64,000 bases of DNA, from contig NZ_CABVHJ010000011.1 of the NCBI RefSeq assembly GCF_902497745.1, forward strand, positions 164,895 to 228,894. Direction: 5' to 3'. Origin of the DNA: Pseudomonas fluorescens (GTDB lineage: Bacteria; Pseudomonadota; Gammaproteobacteria; Pseudomonadales; Pseudomonadaceae). The notes under the pieces were generated by a model, which saw only the letters and a program-made list of their open reading frames with translations, made no database searches and was not told where the DNA came from. The position numbers and the translations under genes are program-made. Below are positions 17,567 through 25,940 of this stretch, piece after piece; within the stretch, counting starts at the first letter, position 1, and every line of letters starts with the position of its first letter.

Positions 17567-18341
17567 GGGCAGGCTCCAGGCGGGATTGGCCGAGGCGGGC
17601 GAGGGCGGCGACATGCTCGGTGGTCAGTTGCACCAGATCATCGCCCTGCAACGGGTATTCGGCCGCGCGCATAACGCCTTGGGCCATGTGCCGCAGCAGT
17701 TGTTCCCACAGATGCAGGTCACTGACGGCCGGCGGCACTGCGACCAGTTTGCCGTCTGCGCGACGGGCCACGGCTTTGCAGTGCACATAGCCGACATGCC
17801 GGCCGAGCAGGCGGGCAGCGCTGGTGGCGGACTGGTCTTGCCACTGCCAGTTGCCGATATCGAAAGTCATCTTGATTGGCAGGTTGTGCTGCTCGACCGC
17901 GGCGAAGAAGCGCTGAAACGGTTCGATACGCCCGCCATGCAAGGTCTGGTCGTTTTCCACCAGCAATTGCACCGGGCTGTGTTTCAAACGCTCGGCCAGG
18001 GCTTGCAAATCGTTGTTGTCGGTGAAGTAGCCGAGAGAAACCTTCAGCCATTTCGAACCGAACGCTTCGGCCTGTTGCAGCGCGGTGATCAGCTCGGGAT
18101 TAGGCTGCGCCTGCCCGGCCAGCCACAATTCGGTCGGTGAGGAATAGATGCTTTGCAGGCCCTGCGCCTGAGTGGCCTCGGCCAGTTGCGCAGGGTCTTC
18201 ACGGGTCAGCAATTCTTCGCGCCATTCGATGCGGTTGGCCCCGGCCGCAGCCAGAACATCGATGAAAGCATCCTGCCCGCGCAGGCGGACAAGCTCGGCG
18301 CCGTAGCTGGACAGACTGATGGAAACGGCGGGTTTGTTCAT
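17559..18341 (-). CDS. kguE: KguE, sugar-phosphate isomerase/epimerase-like protein
   Basis: A 260-residue TIM-barrel protein of the xylose-isomerase-like (AP endonuclease 2) family, first gene of the 2-ketogluconate operon. The start MNKPAVSISLSSYGAELVRLRG and the inner strands with conserved acidic residues (NRIEWREELL, QLLVENDQTLHGG, MTFDIGNW, GYVHCKAV) mark the metal-binding barrel. Its exact reaction in 2-ketogluconate use is not established; it is often called an epimerase. It overlaps kguK by 8 bases. The PtxS operator lies 14 bases upstream of its start codon, so the operon is repressed directly at this point. Confidence 0.9.
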   Translation of the reverse strand: MNKPAVSISLSSYGAELVRLRGQDAFIDVLAAAGANRIEWREELLTREDPAQLAEATQAQGLQSIYSSPTELWLAGQAQPNPELITALQQAEAFGSKWLKVSLGYFTDNNDLQALAERLKHSPVQLLVENDQTLHGGRIEPFQRFFAAVEQHNLPIKMTFDIGNWQWQDQSATSAARLLGRHVGYVHCKAVARRADGKLVAVPPAVSDLHLWEQLLRHMAQGVMRAAEYPLQGDDLVQLTTEHVAALARLGQSRLEPAHV

Positions 18342-18354
18342 TGTTATTGACCTC

Positions 18355-18368
18355 TGAAACCGGTTTCA
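18355..18368 (-). promoter_or_regulatory. PtxS operator for the kgu operon
   Basis: TGAAACCGGTTTCA is a perfect 14-base palindrome identical to the established PtxS-binding sequence of Pseudomonas. It lies 14 bases upstream of the kguE start. PtxS bound here blocks transcription and is released by 2-ketogluconate. Confidence 0.93.
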
Positions 18369-18410
18369 TTTTTGTGCAAAAAAATATCAGTGAGTGATGT
18401 GTTGTTTTTG

Positions 18411-18487
18411 CTGGCCCCTTCGCGAGCAAGCTCGCTCCCACATTCGGAACGCGGTCACTTGTGGGAGCGAGCTTGCTCGCGAAGGCG
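18411..18487. repeat. REP doublet between ptxS and kguE
   Basis: Inverted REP pair immediately after the ptxS stop and before the kgu promoter region; it probably forms the 3' end of the ptxS transcript. Confidence 0.9.
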
Positions 18488-18492
18488 TCAGA

Positions 18493-19521
18493 TCAGACAC
18501 CGCCAACCTCACGGGTCGACCCACGCTCAACCAGCACCGGCGCAAAATCCATCACCCGCGCCACCTCATCATCACCACGCAAGCGCTTGAGCAGACACTC
18601 AAACGCCCGCGCACCAATCTCTGCCGTAGGCTGAGCCAGCGCAGTAATTCCGCTGCCCACCAACGGATACCAATCCAGATCATCCAGAGCAATCAGCCCG
18701 ACATCCTCGAACAACCGGCAACCCATCTGGCGCAACGCAGTCGTCGTGGCCAACGCCGCCACGCCATTGGCGCAAAACAGCGCTTTCGGGCCATCGCCGG
18801 GTGTGTTTAAAAAGGTCTGAAGTTGTGCGTTCAGATCATCGCCGGTTTCCAGCACCGCCCCAGTCAGCGCCGAGCGCTGGGCGATCTGCGCCTGAAAACT
18901 GCTGACCCGCTCGATCCGCGAACTGGTGCCGTCATACGGTTCAGTCACCAGCACCAGATCCCGATAGCCGCGTTGTTCGAGATGCGCCAGCGCCATCTCC
19001 ACCGCTTGCGGGTTGTTCAGCCCGACCATGTCGCTGTCGAGCCCGTCGACCTTGCGATCCACCAGCACTAACGGCATCTCGCGGCGCAGTTCATGCAATT
19101 CGTCGCGGTGATGGCCCAGGGTATTCACGATCAACCCTTCGATGTTGTACGAGCGCAACAGCGCCAGATGCTGGCGTTCCTGCTCGTCATCGCGATCGGT
19201 GTTGCACACCACCAAGCTGTAGCCATGCGCACGGCAGGCGGTTTCCACCCCGTGCATCACGGCAATCGAATAAGGGTTACGGATATCGGCCACCAGCATG
19301 CCGATCAGGCGCGTACGTCCGCGCTTCAGACCGCGAGCCATCTGGTTGGGGCGGTAGCCGAGTTCGCTGATGGCCTGTTCGATGCGCAGGGCAATGGCAT
19401 CGGAGAGCAGGGCACGGTCATCGCCGATGAAGCGCGAAACGCTGGCCTTGGACACGCCGGCGCGCTCGGCGACGTCGAGCATGGTCACGCGGCTGCGCTG
19501 GGCGGATGAGAAGTCGTTCAT
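18493..19521 (-). CDS. ptxS: LacI-family repressor PtxS
   Basis: A 342-residue LacI/GalR regulator starting MNDFSSAQRSRVTMLDVAER. The helix-turn-helix VTMLDVAERAGVSKASVSRF (13-32) is followed by the hinge RPNQMARGLKRGRTRLIG and a periplasmic-binding-protein-like effector domain. The gene lies just upstream of the kgu operon on the same strand and is flanked by two copies of the PtxS operator palindrome, one before kguE and one before itself. This matches the known autoregulated repressor of 2-ketogluconate metabolism, whose inducer is 2-ketogluconate. In P. aeruginosa it also works with PtxR on toxA; no such partner is in this window. Confidence 0.94.
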   Translation of the reverse strand: MNDFSSAQRSRVTMLDVAERAGVSKASVSRFIGDDRALLSDAIALRIEQAISELGYRPNQMARGLKRGRTRLIGMLVADIRNPYSIAVMHGVETACRAHGYSLVVCNTDRDDEQERQHLALLRSYNIEGLIVNTLGHHRDELHELRREMPLVLVDRKVDGLDSDMVGLNNPQAVEMALAHLEQRGYRDLVLVTEPYDGTSSRIERVSSFQAQIAQRSALTGAVLETGDDLNAQLQTFLNTPGDGPKALFCANGVAALATTTALRQMGCRLFEDVGLIALDDLDWYPLVGSGITALAQPTAEIGARAFECLLKRLRGDDEVARVMDFAPVLVERGSTREVGGV

Positions 19522-19550
19522 TAATGAACCTTGTTGTTATAGGAATGCGC

Positions 19551-19564
19551 TGAAACCGGTTTCA
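19551..19564 (-). promoter_or_regulatory. PtxS operator for ptxS autoregulation
   Basis: The second exact copy of TGAAACCGGTTTCA, 29 bases upstream of the ptxS start codon, consistent with negative autoregulation. Confidence 0.93.
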
Positions 19565-19642
19565 GGAGATCCGATTTGCAGGAAAGTCGTCAAGCGATTT
19601 TATTTGCTGATAGGACCGCATTCCGACAGGCGGTCGAAATAC

Positions 19643-19664
19643 CTGTCAGATATGACAGTAGGCA
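19643..19664 (+). promoter_or_regulatory. Shared palindromic site, copy 2
   Basis: CTGTCAGATATGACAG plus TAGGCA, identical over 22 bases to the site at 3241-3262, although nothing else around the two sites matches. It ends 73 bases before the start of the gene at 19738, and also lies upstream of ptxS on the other strand. Confidence 0.6.
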
Positions 19665-19737
19665 AGAAGTCTGACACGACGTTTAATCGGACCGAGGCTT
19701 TTCATTAATTCCCAAAGACATCAAGGGGCTTTGACGT

Positions 19738-20541
19738 ATGTCTAACCAAGGGCCGCTGAATTTCGATCCCCCGAGAGTCATCGGTGTAGAAGATGCCGAT
19801 ATTGACCCGGACGGATATATCCCGCTGGATTTGTTACTGGCAGGAATCGACGTGGTCATTCCCCTGTGGCCCAGTTACGCAACGCTGCCTGATGATAGGG
19901 ATATTTTAACGGTTTACTTTGATCAGCCAGGTCAGCCGCTGGTCAAGATCGAAAATACTTACACAGCAGCGGACATCCAGCCAGAATTTATTATTCGTAT
20001 CAATGCGAGCTATCTGCAGGTTAACGGCGTTGGTCAGTTGCGCTACGAGGTTTTGGATACTGCGGATCAACTCTCAAGGTCAGATCCTCGCAATCTTACA
20101 ATTGATCACATCCCCATTCCACGTGATCTCGATGAGCCGGATTGCCCCGATAAAGATTTCCATGGATATCTGAACTGCGACACAGATCCGCCTTTATGGG
20201 AGGGCGTTAGAGTATCTGTTCCGCCCTTGCCGGGATTCAAGGTTGGAGATCGAGTTGAGGTGCTTTGGCGAGGTTATCCAAGTTTGAACGGAAGTGATTT
20301 GGAGTACGTGAGGGCTCGTAAGAAAAGTATCCGTTTTCCACTAAGCGAGAATGATATAAAAGACGGATATTCGCTGGTGATCGAGCCTTACGACGTTCAT
20401 ATAAAGCCCATGGTGAAGAATGCCTCAGCGGTCGTTCAATATCGAATTTTTCGTGGCCGGAGACTTGTTGGGGTCTCCAAAGTCACAGTGGTTAAAATCG
20501 ATCGAATAGTTGTTGGTGAGGAACTTCCATGCGGGCCGTAA
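19738..20541 (+). CDS. Uncharacterised Ig-like-module protein, 267 aa
   Basis: A 267-residue protein of unknown function, ATG 19738 with AAGGGG ten bases upstream. There is no signal peptide. Residues 1-130 and 150-260 look like two beta-sandwich modules. The second carries WEGVRVSVPPLPGFKVGDRVEVLWRG near its start and VQYRIFRGRRLVGVSKVTVV near its end, the same strand pattern as modules in the proteins at 3347 and 20629. Base composition is more AT-rich than the flanking kgu genes. An 87-base gap separates it from the next gene on the same strand, so the two are probably co-transcribed from the promoter under the shared palindrome. Confidence 0.72.
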   Translation: MSNQGPLNFDPPRVIGVEDADIDPDGYIPLDLLLAGIDVVIPLWPSYATLPDDRDILTVYFDQPGQPLVKIENTYTAADIQPEFIIRINASYLQVNGVGQLRYEVLDTADQLSRSDPRNLTIDHIPIPRDLDEPDCPDKDFHGYLNCDTDPPLWEGVRVSVPPLPGFKVGDRVEVLWRGYPSLNGSDLEYVRARKKSIRFPLSENDIKDGYSLVIEPYDVHIKPMVKNASAVVQYRIFRGRRLVGVSKVTVVKIDRIVVGEELPCGP

Positions 20542-20628
20542 AGTATGGAGTGACAGTGGTCAGTAATAAACGCGTGATAACCAAGTGACTAGAAGATTTT
20601 CCTGATATGCAAACGTATGGAGAGAATC

Positions 20629-22674
20629 ATGAACGCTATAGTTAAAAGGGCACACCTGTCCAGGCTGGCGGCGCTGAAAGCAAGGTCCACCGTGCATAAT
20701 GCTGTTGATGCAGACCCGCCAGAGGCTGTTAAATTTCCTGCGCAAACACTACTTCCTGATCTGCGCATCCCGATTGCTTCTCTTAACGGTGATTTGGATT
20801 ATGTGGTACCAAAGCCGGCAAGTGAGGACGACGATGATGCGTTTCAACCACAGATTCGAAGAGCAGGTACGACGCCGTGGCTGGACGTTGTTGATTTAGC
20901 TGATCCAGACCATCCGTTTATTATTCCCGGTGCGATCTCTGGTCGAGACTGGACGGTGCCTTACAAGATTCGACGCAGCTTGTTTAGAGAGGAGCTCACG
21001 CCTGAAACGCCTACCCAATGGGAGTTCCGATATGTTTTCTTTTCTGGCGGTATTAATGATGTTGCATCCGGTACCGCTACCTTCGCCATCGATCTTACAC
21101 CGCCCTACAAAGTAAAAAACCCGCCCTCCGACCGAACCCCCGGAGCGCCTACATGGCCTGCCGATTTAGGGCCGAGTGTTCCCATTGATGAAGCCTACCT
21201 CGAAGGCAAAACCCATATCATCGTCAAGCCCGTGATTCCCGCAAACTACGATGTAACTGACGTTTACAGATTTTTCTTCGGGACTGCACCGGATCCCGGC
21301 CGCGATACTCCCGTGTTTAATGATGTACTGTCGACGGCTCAGGAAGCTGCAATTCCAGTCAAAGTGTTTGTCGATGCCGCTGAAGGACCTAATCAGCTTA
21401 TTTATGTGTCCAAAGATCTGCCGGGAAATGAAGGGCGCCGATCAAACTTCAGTCAGCGTACCGTTCAACATGCCAAGGATCCCGATCCCGGTACGGTGGT
21501 GCCACCGATTGTCACGCTGGCAAACGGTACCAATGGCGACAACTTGATCGATCTCGCAGACACTCAGTTTGATCCTCAAGGTGTAGAGTTCAAGGTCAAA
21601 GTTCCTACTCCCAATGCTCCAGCGGATACAATTGCCGGCTTCTGGGCGGGGCAAGAGGCAGGCGCCGAACAGCGCGTGGGTACCAATACCGAACTGACGT
21701 TTTACGCCCCCTATGATCTGGTCAAGCAGGCATACGGCGATACCGATGGCATCGTTAAAACCAATGTCAGTTTCAATATGTTTCGTGGTGCCCGTCAGTT
21801 GGCTGACTCAAACGTTGAAATCGATGTTGATATTTCATATATCGGTCCGGATCCAATAACCATTGGTCTGGACGCGCCAACGCTGGAAACAACGGCGGGT
21901 ACTGACAACGCAATCGAGGAGGGTGATTACGGAGATGAAGCCATTACTGCGACTATCAAACTTTTTGCTGCCCCACCGACAGAAGAAGGTTGGCTGATCG
22001 ATCTGTTTTATGACGACATCCAGATTGGCGATCCCATTGCGTTAACAACAGGTCAAGAGGGCACGGACATAACTCGTGTCATTCCGTGGTCTGTTATTCA
22101 AAAGCAGGAAAGTGGGCCCAACAAGGTTCTACGGTATACCCTCTACACTCCGGGCGCGAACAACCCAACTCCGTCGAGACCGAGGGATATCCGGGTCGAT
22201 CCATTCCCGATTGAAATGGCTGCGCCGATAATAATGGGGCTGGCGGGGGCGGTAAGAAGGATTGGATGCTCCACCTTGAACTTCCCTACGGAGACTATCC
22301 CAAATGATGGCACCGCGAGACGAAATCTGCTCGTTCGTGTAATGCCCAATACGTATACGGTCGATGGTGAAACCATTACTTTGAAGTATCAGGCATTTGA
22401 ACAGGCGGACCCGCCGCAACCTATTCCCGGTACTGATGCAACGTCGACTTACCCAATCTCGGGGACATTTCCACCCGATGGTGTGATTATCAATATTGGT
22501 GATTACGATGAAGATTTCAAGCCGGCTCATATGCAAGTTGCCAGAGTGACTTATTCCATTTCCCGCGGTGCCGGTACTCCGACACCGGACTCGCTGCCTG
22601 CTGTGAACACACTGGATCTGGATGACAGTCAAGGTCGTTTTTGTGAGGAATTTATTCCCGTTCCAAGTCCATGA
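20629..22674 (+). CDS. Uncharacterised multi-module Ig-like protein, 681 aa
   Basis: A 681-residue protein of unknown function. The start at 20629 (MNAIVKRAHLSRLAAL) is preferred over ATG 20617 because GGAGAG lies just before it. The first 70 residues are a basic, non-hydrophobic leader, not a signal peptide. The rest is a series of roughly 120-130-residue beta-rich modules; module ends share patterns such as VRYTLYTPG or VTYSISRGAG, and module starts contain VTL/ITATIKLF strands. The family resemblance to 3347 and 19738 suggests duplicated genes. The autotransporter at 22883 follows on the same strand after a G/C-rich hairpin, so a functional link at the cell surface is possible but not shown. 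Confidence 0.72.
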   Translation: MNAIVKRAHLSRLAALKARSTVHNAVDADPPEAVKFPAQTLLPDLRIPIASLNGDLDYVVPKPASEDDDDAFQPQIRRAGTTPWLDVVDLADPDHPFIIPGAISGRDWTVPYKIRRSLFREELTPETPTQWEFRYVFFSGGINDVASGTATFAIDLTPPYKVKNPPSDRTPGAPTWPADLGPSVPIDEAYLEGKTHIIVKPVIPANYDVTDVYRFFFGTAPDPGRDTPVFNDVLSTAQEAAIPVKVFVDAAEGPNQLIYVSKDLPGNEGRRSNFSQRTVQHAKDPDPGTVVPPIVTLANGTNGDNLIDLADTQFDPQGVEFKVKVPTPNAPADTIAGFWAGQEAGAEQRVGTNTELTFYAPYDLVKQAYGDTDGIVKTNVSFNMFRGARQLADSNVEIDVDISYIGPDPITIGLDAPTLETTAGTDNAIEEGDYGDEAITATIKLFAAPPTEEGWLIDLFYDDIQIGDPIALTTGQEGTDITRVIPWSVIQKQESGPNKVLRYTLYTPGANNPTPSRPRDIRVDPFPIEMAAPIIMGLAGAVRRIGCSTLNFPTETIPNDGTARRNLLVRVMPNTYTVDGETITLKYQAFEQADPPQPIPGTDATSTYPISGTFPPDGVIINIGDYDEDFKPAHMQVARVTYSISRGAGTPTPDSLPAVNTLDLDDSQGRFCEEFIPVPSP

Positions 22675-22685
22675 TGGGTAATTGT

Positions 22686-22722
22686 GGGGGGGGCGATCGC
22701 AAAGTTTGTGACCGCCTCCCCC
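22686..22722 (+). terminator. G/C-rich hairpin after the 681-aa protein gene
   Basis: GGGGGGGGCG pairs with CGCCTCCCCC (one mismatch) across an 17-base loop, eleven bases after the stop codon. There is no T tract, so termination is only a possibility. The rest of 22675-22882 shows nothing recognisable. Confidence 0.35.
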
Positions 22723-22882
22723 GGTTACTGACATCTGGTATTCAATCTTCTAGCCCAAAAGAGTTTTCGCCAACTAACTGAGGATAAGTCCTACATAAAT
22801 TTATGAGTCTTCTCTATAGCCTTGCGCCCCTCCAGGAATGGCTACGACTGCCATTTCACCAGTCAGACAGCAGGTATTCACT

Positions 22883-25132
22883 ATGCGGGGTAAGTCATTG
22901 TCGGGTCCAGGCCGTTTGCGGCGTTACATAGTTTTCAGCCCTTCGTTGTTGGCAATTTTGAGTGCCTGCGCCAGCGCGGCTCCGGTCGTGGGCCGCGAGG
23001 AAACAGTAAACGGTGGCACGCCGGAACGATGGGACCTTTCCCAGAACGCCACGCTGACGGTCAACGGCGCGCAAACGCTAGCCATCAACTCTGAAAATTC
23101 CACGTTGATCGTGAATCCTGGTAGCACAACGCAGCAGATATCGGCTCGCGAAGGGTCAACGGTCAATCTGAGCAATGCGACCGTTTCGGCTACCGGGGGC
23201 TTGGCGGCGGTCTTTTTAAGTAGCTCTCAAGCGACGATCGACAGCAGTTCGATTACCGGAAATCGTGTAGGACTCCAGGTGGTTCGCGATGCCAATACAC
23301 AGGACGGCTCCAGTGTTTCTGTCACCAATGGCACGAAGATCACAGGTGTAACCGGGGGAGCGTTGGTCAGTGCCTTCAGCGTCCTGAACCTCAGCGATTC
23401 CGACCTTCTCGGCACCGGAGCCAGCAGCTACGGACTTCGGCTGAATAGCGGTCAAGCGACAGCCCAAAACAGCTCTATCATTGGTGGTCGAGAAGGCGTC
23501 GTCATCGATTCCGATCTCAATCAGGTTCAACCGGCGACGTTGAATCTTGAGAACACTACAGTGCAAGGCAAAACCGGCGCTGCCATTCTGGTCGACTTTG
23601 CCAACACCACAGATTCGACGGCGGCCATCACGTTGACCAACTCGCGCCTGCTCGCTGGCAACGGCACCTTACTGGATGTCCGAGGCGGGGCGGATGCCTC
23701 GCTGGTGGTCAACGACAGTACGCTCAATGGTGACATCGTCACGGAGCAGGGCAGCACCACAAAGTTGACTCTGCAAAACAACTCGAAGCTGACGGGTCAA
23801 CTGCAAAATGTGGCCAGTGCCACGATCAATGACAGTTCTCAGTGGGTCCTGACGGGTAATAGCAGTATAGACCAGTTGAGCCTGAACAACGGTGGCTCGG
23901 TGGTCTTCGGGGCTACTGACGCCTTTTATCAACTCAACGTAACGTCTTTGTCCGGCAATGGCCGGTTTGTGATGGGCACCAACTTCACCACGGGTGAAAC
24001 GGATGTGTTGAATATCACGGGCACCGCCCAAGGGACACACGAACTGCTGATTGCCAGCAGTGGTCTTGACCCTGCTAGCGGACAACCTGTCCGCGTGGTG
24101 CAAACCGCAGGCGGCGACGCTCGGTTCTTCATGAGCCGTGATGTCGATCTGGGGACGTATTCCTATGGTCTGGCGAAAATTGGCAACGACTGGATACTTG
24201 ATCCCAGTACGCGGACCATCAGTCCTGGGGCTCGCTCTGTGCTCGCTCTGTTCAACACGGCCTCAACGGTGTGGCTGGGCGAATTGACTTCATTGCGCAC
24301 GCGTATGGGCGAATTGCGCTTCAATGGTGGTCAATCCGGCGCGTGGGGGCGTACTTACACCAACAAGTACAACATCGCCGATGGCTCGGGTGTCGGGTAT
24401 CAGCAACGCCAGAGCGGGTTTACTTTAGGGGCGGATGCGCCTTTGCCTGTGGGTGACGGGCAGTGGTTGGTCGGGGTGATGGCGGGTCAGAGTCAATCCG
24501 ACCTCGATCTTGACGCAGGCACCTCCGGGAGCGTGGACAGCTACTATGTGGGTGGCTATGTGACCTGGCTGGATGCGCAAACCGGTTATTACTTTGACGG
24601 AGTATTGAAGGCGAACCGCTTCAATAATGATGCCAAGGTAGGGCTGAGTGATGGAACGCGGGCCAAGGGTGATTACCACAATTCCGGGGTCGGTGGTTCG
24701 GTGGAAATCGGTAAACACATCAGTCTTGCTGACGGAAACTTCCTGGAGCCCTACACGCAATGGTCTGCAGTGGTCATTGAGGGCAAGGATTATTCCTTGA
24801 GTAATGACTTGCAGGCAGAGGGTGATCGAACTCGTTCATTCATCGGTAAAGTGGGTGTCACTGCCGGTCGAAATATCGAACTGGATCAGGGGCGGACTGT
24901 ACAGCCTTATATTCGACTTGCCTGGGCACATGAGTTTGCAAAGAACAATGAAGTCCAGGTGAATAACAATGTGTTCAATAATGACCTGTCCGGCTCTCGT
25001 GGGGAACTGGGTGCTGGCGTCGCTGTAGCGATAGCCAGAAGTTTCAGCGTGCATGCCGATTTCGAGTACAGCAACGGGCGCTACTTTGAGCAGCCCTTGG
25101 GTGCCAACATCGGGATTCGCTATATTTGGTGA
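22883..25132 (+). CDS. Autotransporter with C-terminal beta-barrel (type V secretion)
   Basis: A 749-residue autotransporter. ATG 22883 (MRGKSLSGPGRLRRYIVFSP) is chosen because it gives a proper signal peptide (basic region, hydrophobic LLAILSACASA, cleavage near residue 32) and has AGGT upstream; an earlier ATG at 22838 does not. Residues about 35-460 are a passenger rich in short repeats of the form TLxLxNSxLxG, as in pertactin-like right-handed beta-helices. Residues about 490-749 are the outer-membrane barrel, with GxQSGAWGRTY, DAQTGYYFDGVLKANRF and the terminal strand ending in aromatic Trp (IGIRYIW). No protease catalytic motif was seen in the passenger, so it is more likely an adhesin. 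It ends at a strong terminator. Confidence 0.9.
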   Translation: MRGKSLSGPGRLRRYIVFSPSLLAILSACASAAPVVGREETVNGGTPERWDLSQNATLTVNGAQTLAINSENSTLIVNPGSTTQQISAREGSTVNLSNATVSATGGLAAVFLSSSQATIDSSSITGNRVGLQVVRDANTQDGSSVSVTNGTKITGVTGGALVSAFSVLNLSDSDLLGTGASSYGLRLNSGQATAQNSSIIGGREGVVIDSDLNQVQPATLNLENTTVQGKTGAAILVDFANTTDSTAAITLTNSRLLAGNGTLLDVRGGADASLVVNDSTLNGDIVTEQGSTTKLTLQNNSKLTGQLQNVASATINDSSQWVLTGNSSIDQLSLNNGGSVVFGATDAFYQLNVTSLSGNGRFVMGTNFTTGETDVLNITGTAQGTHELLIASSGLDPASGQPVRVVQTAGGDARFFMSRDVDLGTYSYGLAKIGNDWILDPSTRTISPGARSVLALFNTASTVWLGELTSLRTRMGELRFNGGQSGAWGRTYTNKYNIADGSGVGYQQRQSGFTLGADAPLPVGDGQWLVGVMAGQSQSDLDLDAGTSGSVDSYYVGGYVTWLDAQTGYYFDGVLKANRFNNDAKVGLSDGTRAKGDYHNSGVGGSVEIGKHISLADGNFLEPYTQWSAVVIEGKDYSLSNDLQAEGDRTRSFIGKVGVTAGRNIELDQGRTVQPYIRLAWAHEFAKNNEVQVNNNVFNNDLSGSRGELGAGVAVAIARSFSVHADFEYSNGRYFEQPLGANIGIRYIW

Positions 25133-25142
25133 ACGAGGCAAT

Positions 25143-25170
25143 AAAAAAGGAAGCAAAAGCTTCCTTTTTT
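25143..25170. terminator. Bidirectional intrinsic terminator
   Basis: AAAAAAGGAAGC and GCTTCCTTTTTT form a perfect 12-bp stem with an AAAA loop and T tracts on both strands, located between the convergent autotransporter gene and the leftward gene ending at 25190. Confidence 0.93.
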
Positions 25171-25189
25171 TTGTTTGCCGGCACTATGG

Positions 25190-25678
25190 TTATGCAGCGA
25201 TCGACCGAAATCCACGTAATTTCACGATGTCTCCCTTTGCTGAAAATCTAACTTCCAAGGTTAGTTCTTTCTCCACATCGTCGTCTCGATTCTCCACCAC
25301 GACGTTGTTCAGGTTCCCGGAAAGAGTAGCGGAGTCAGGATCATAAGCGATAATAGCTGCCCCCGAACGCTGAGTATAAGTCACAGGCTTGGCTGGATCG
25401 CTGTTGTCGACAAATGTCAGGCGAACCTCATGGGATGTTGGTGTGAGTTCGTAGCTGTCATTCGGCAGTTTTTTGGAGAATGACAGGGTGATTTCTTTGG
25501 TCGTGAAGTCCGCTTTACGTTGACGGGCAAACATTACGTAGGCCTCACCATGCGGCAGCGGGAAGGTTTGCTCGGAGAGCTCAACCAGGCTTGCTTTAAA
25601 CGGTTCTACGGCGTTGATTGTCCCTACACACTCACCTGTGCCGATCGCATTTCTACGTTTGAGAATTTTATTGATCAT
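25190..25678 (-). CDS. Uncharacterised 162-aa beta-rich protein
   Basis: Function unknown. The start is set at ATG 25678 (MINKILKRRNAIGTGECVGT) because GGAG lies nine bases upstream; the in-frame ATG at 25693 has no such site. There is no signal peptide or membrane segment. The sequence alternates short strands (AYVMFARQRKADFTTKEITLSF, HEVRLTFVDNSD, LTLEVRFSAKG) and looks like a single all-beta domain with a final DIVKLRGFRSIAA tail. It has the shared CTGTCA-N4-TGACAG palindrome 83 bases upstream, in its most extended form, which links it with the Ig-like genes at 3347 and 19738. Confidence 0.7.
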   Translation of the reverse strand: MINKILKRRNAIGTGECVGTINAVEPFKASLVELSEQTFPLPHGEAYVMFARQRKADFTTKEITLSFSKKLPNDSYELTPTSHEVRLTFVDNSDPAKPVTYTQRSGAAIIAYDPDSATLSGNLNNVVVENRDDDVEKELTLEVRFSAKGDIVKLRGFRSIAA

Positions 25679-25760
25679 TTTTGCGGTCTCCATGTCATGA
25701 CGAGATATCCCGTTATCAGGAAACTTTCGGGATGAGCTATCAGAACGCTAATGAGGCGGA

Positions 25761-25790
25761 CTGTAAACTGTCAGACTTGACAGTTTACAG
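25761..25790 (-). promoter_or_regulatory. Shared palindromic site, copy 3 (extended 13-bp arms)
   Basis: Perfect 13-base arms (CTGTAAACTGTCA and TGACAGTTTACAG) flank a 4-base centre, with the same CTGTCA-N4-TGACAG core as the sites at 3241 and 19643. It ends 82 bases before the 162-aa protein gene. Apart from it, 25694-25940 shows nothing recognisable. Confidence 0.6.
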
Positions 25791-25940
25791 TTGGCAGGAA
25801 GTGTGATTTCCGAATTGGGTTATTGGCGAAGGTTAGTTCTTCATGGGGAAAGTGATTCAAACGGTTCAGGCTCCCGATCATCAGGTTAGCGGATCTGCGC
25901 CGCCCGCTTGGAAGGACGGTCTTGGTGGACAGTAAAATAA

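Noticed and set aside
22838..22882. Longer N-terminus for the autotransporter from ATG 22838
   Set aside because: The AGGA before it is too close to the ATG, and the added residues would push the signal peptide inward.
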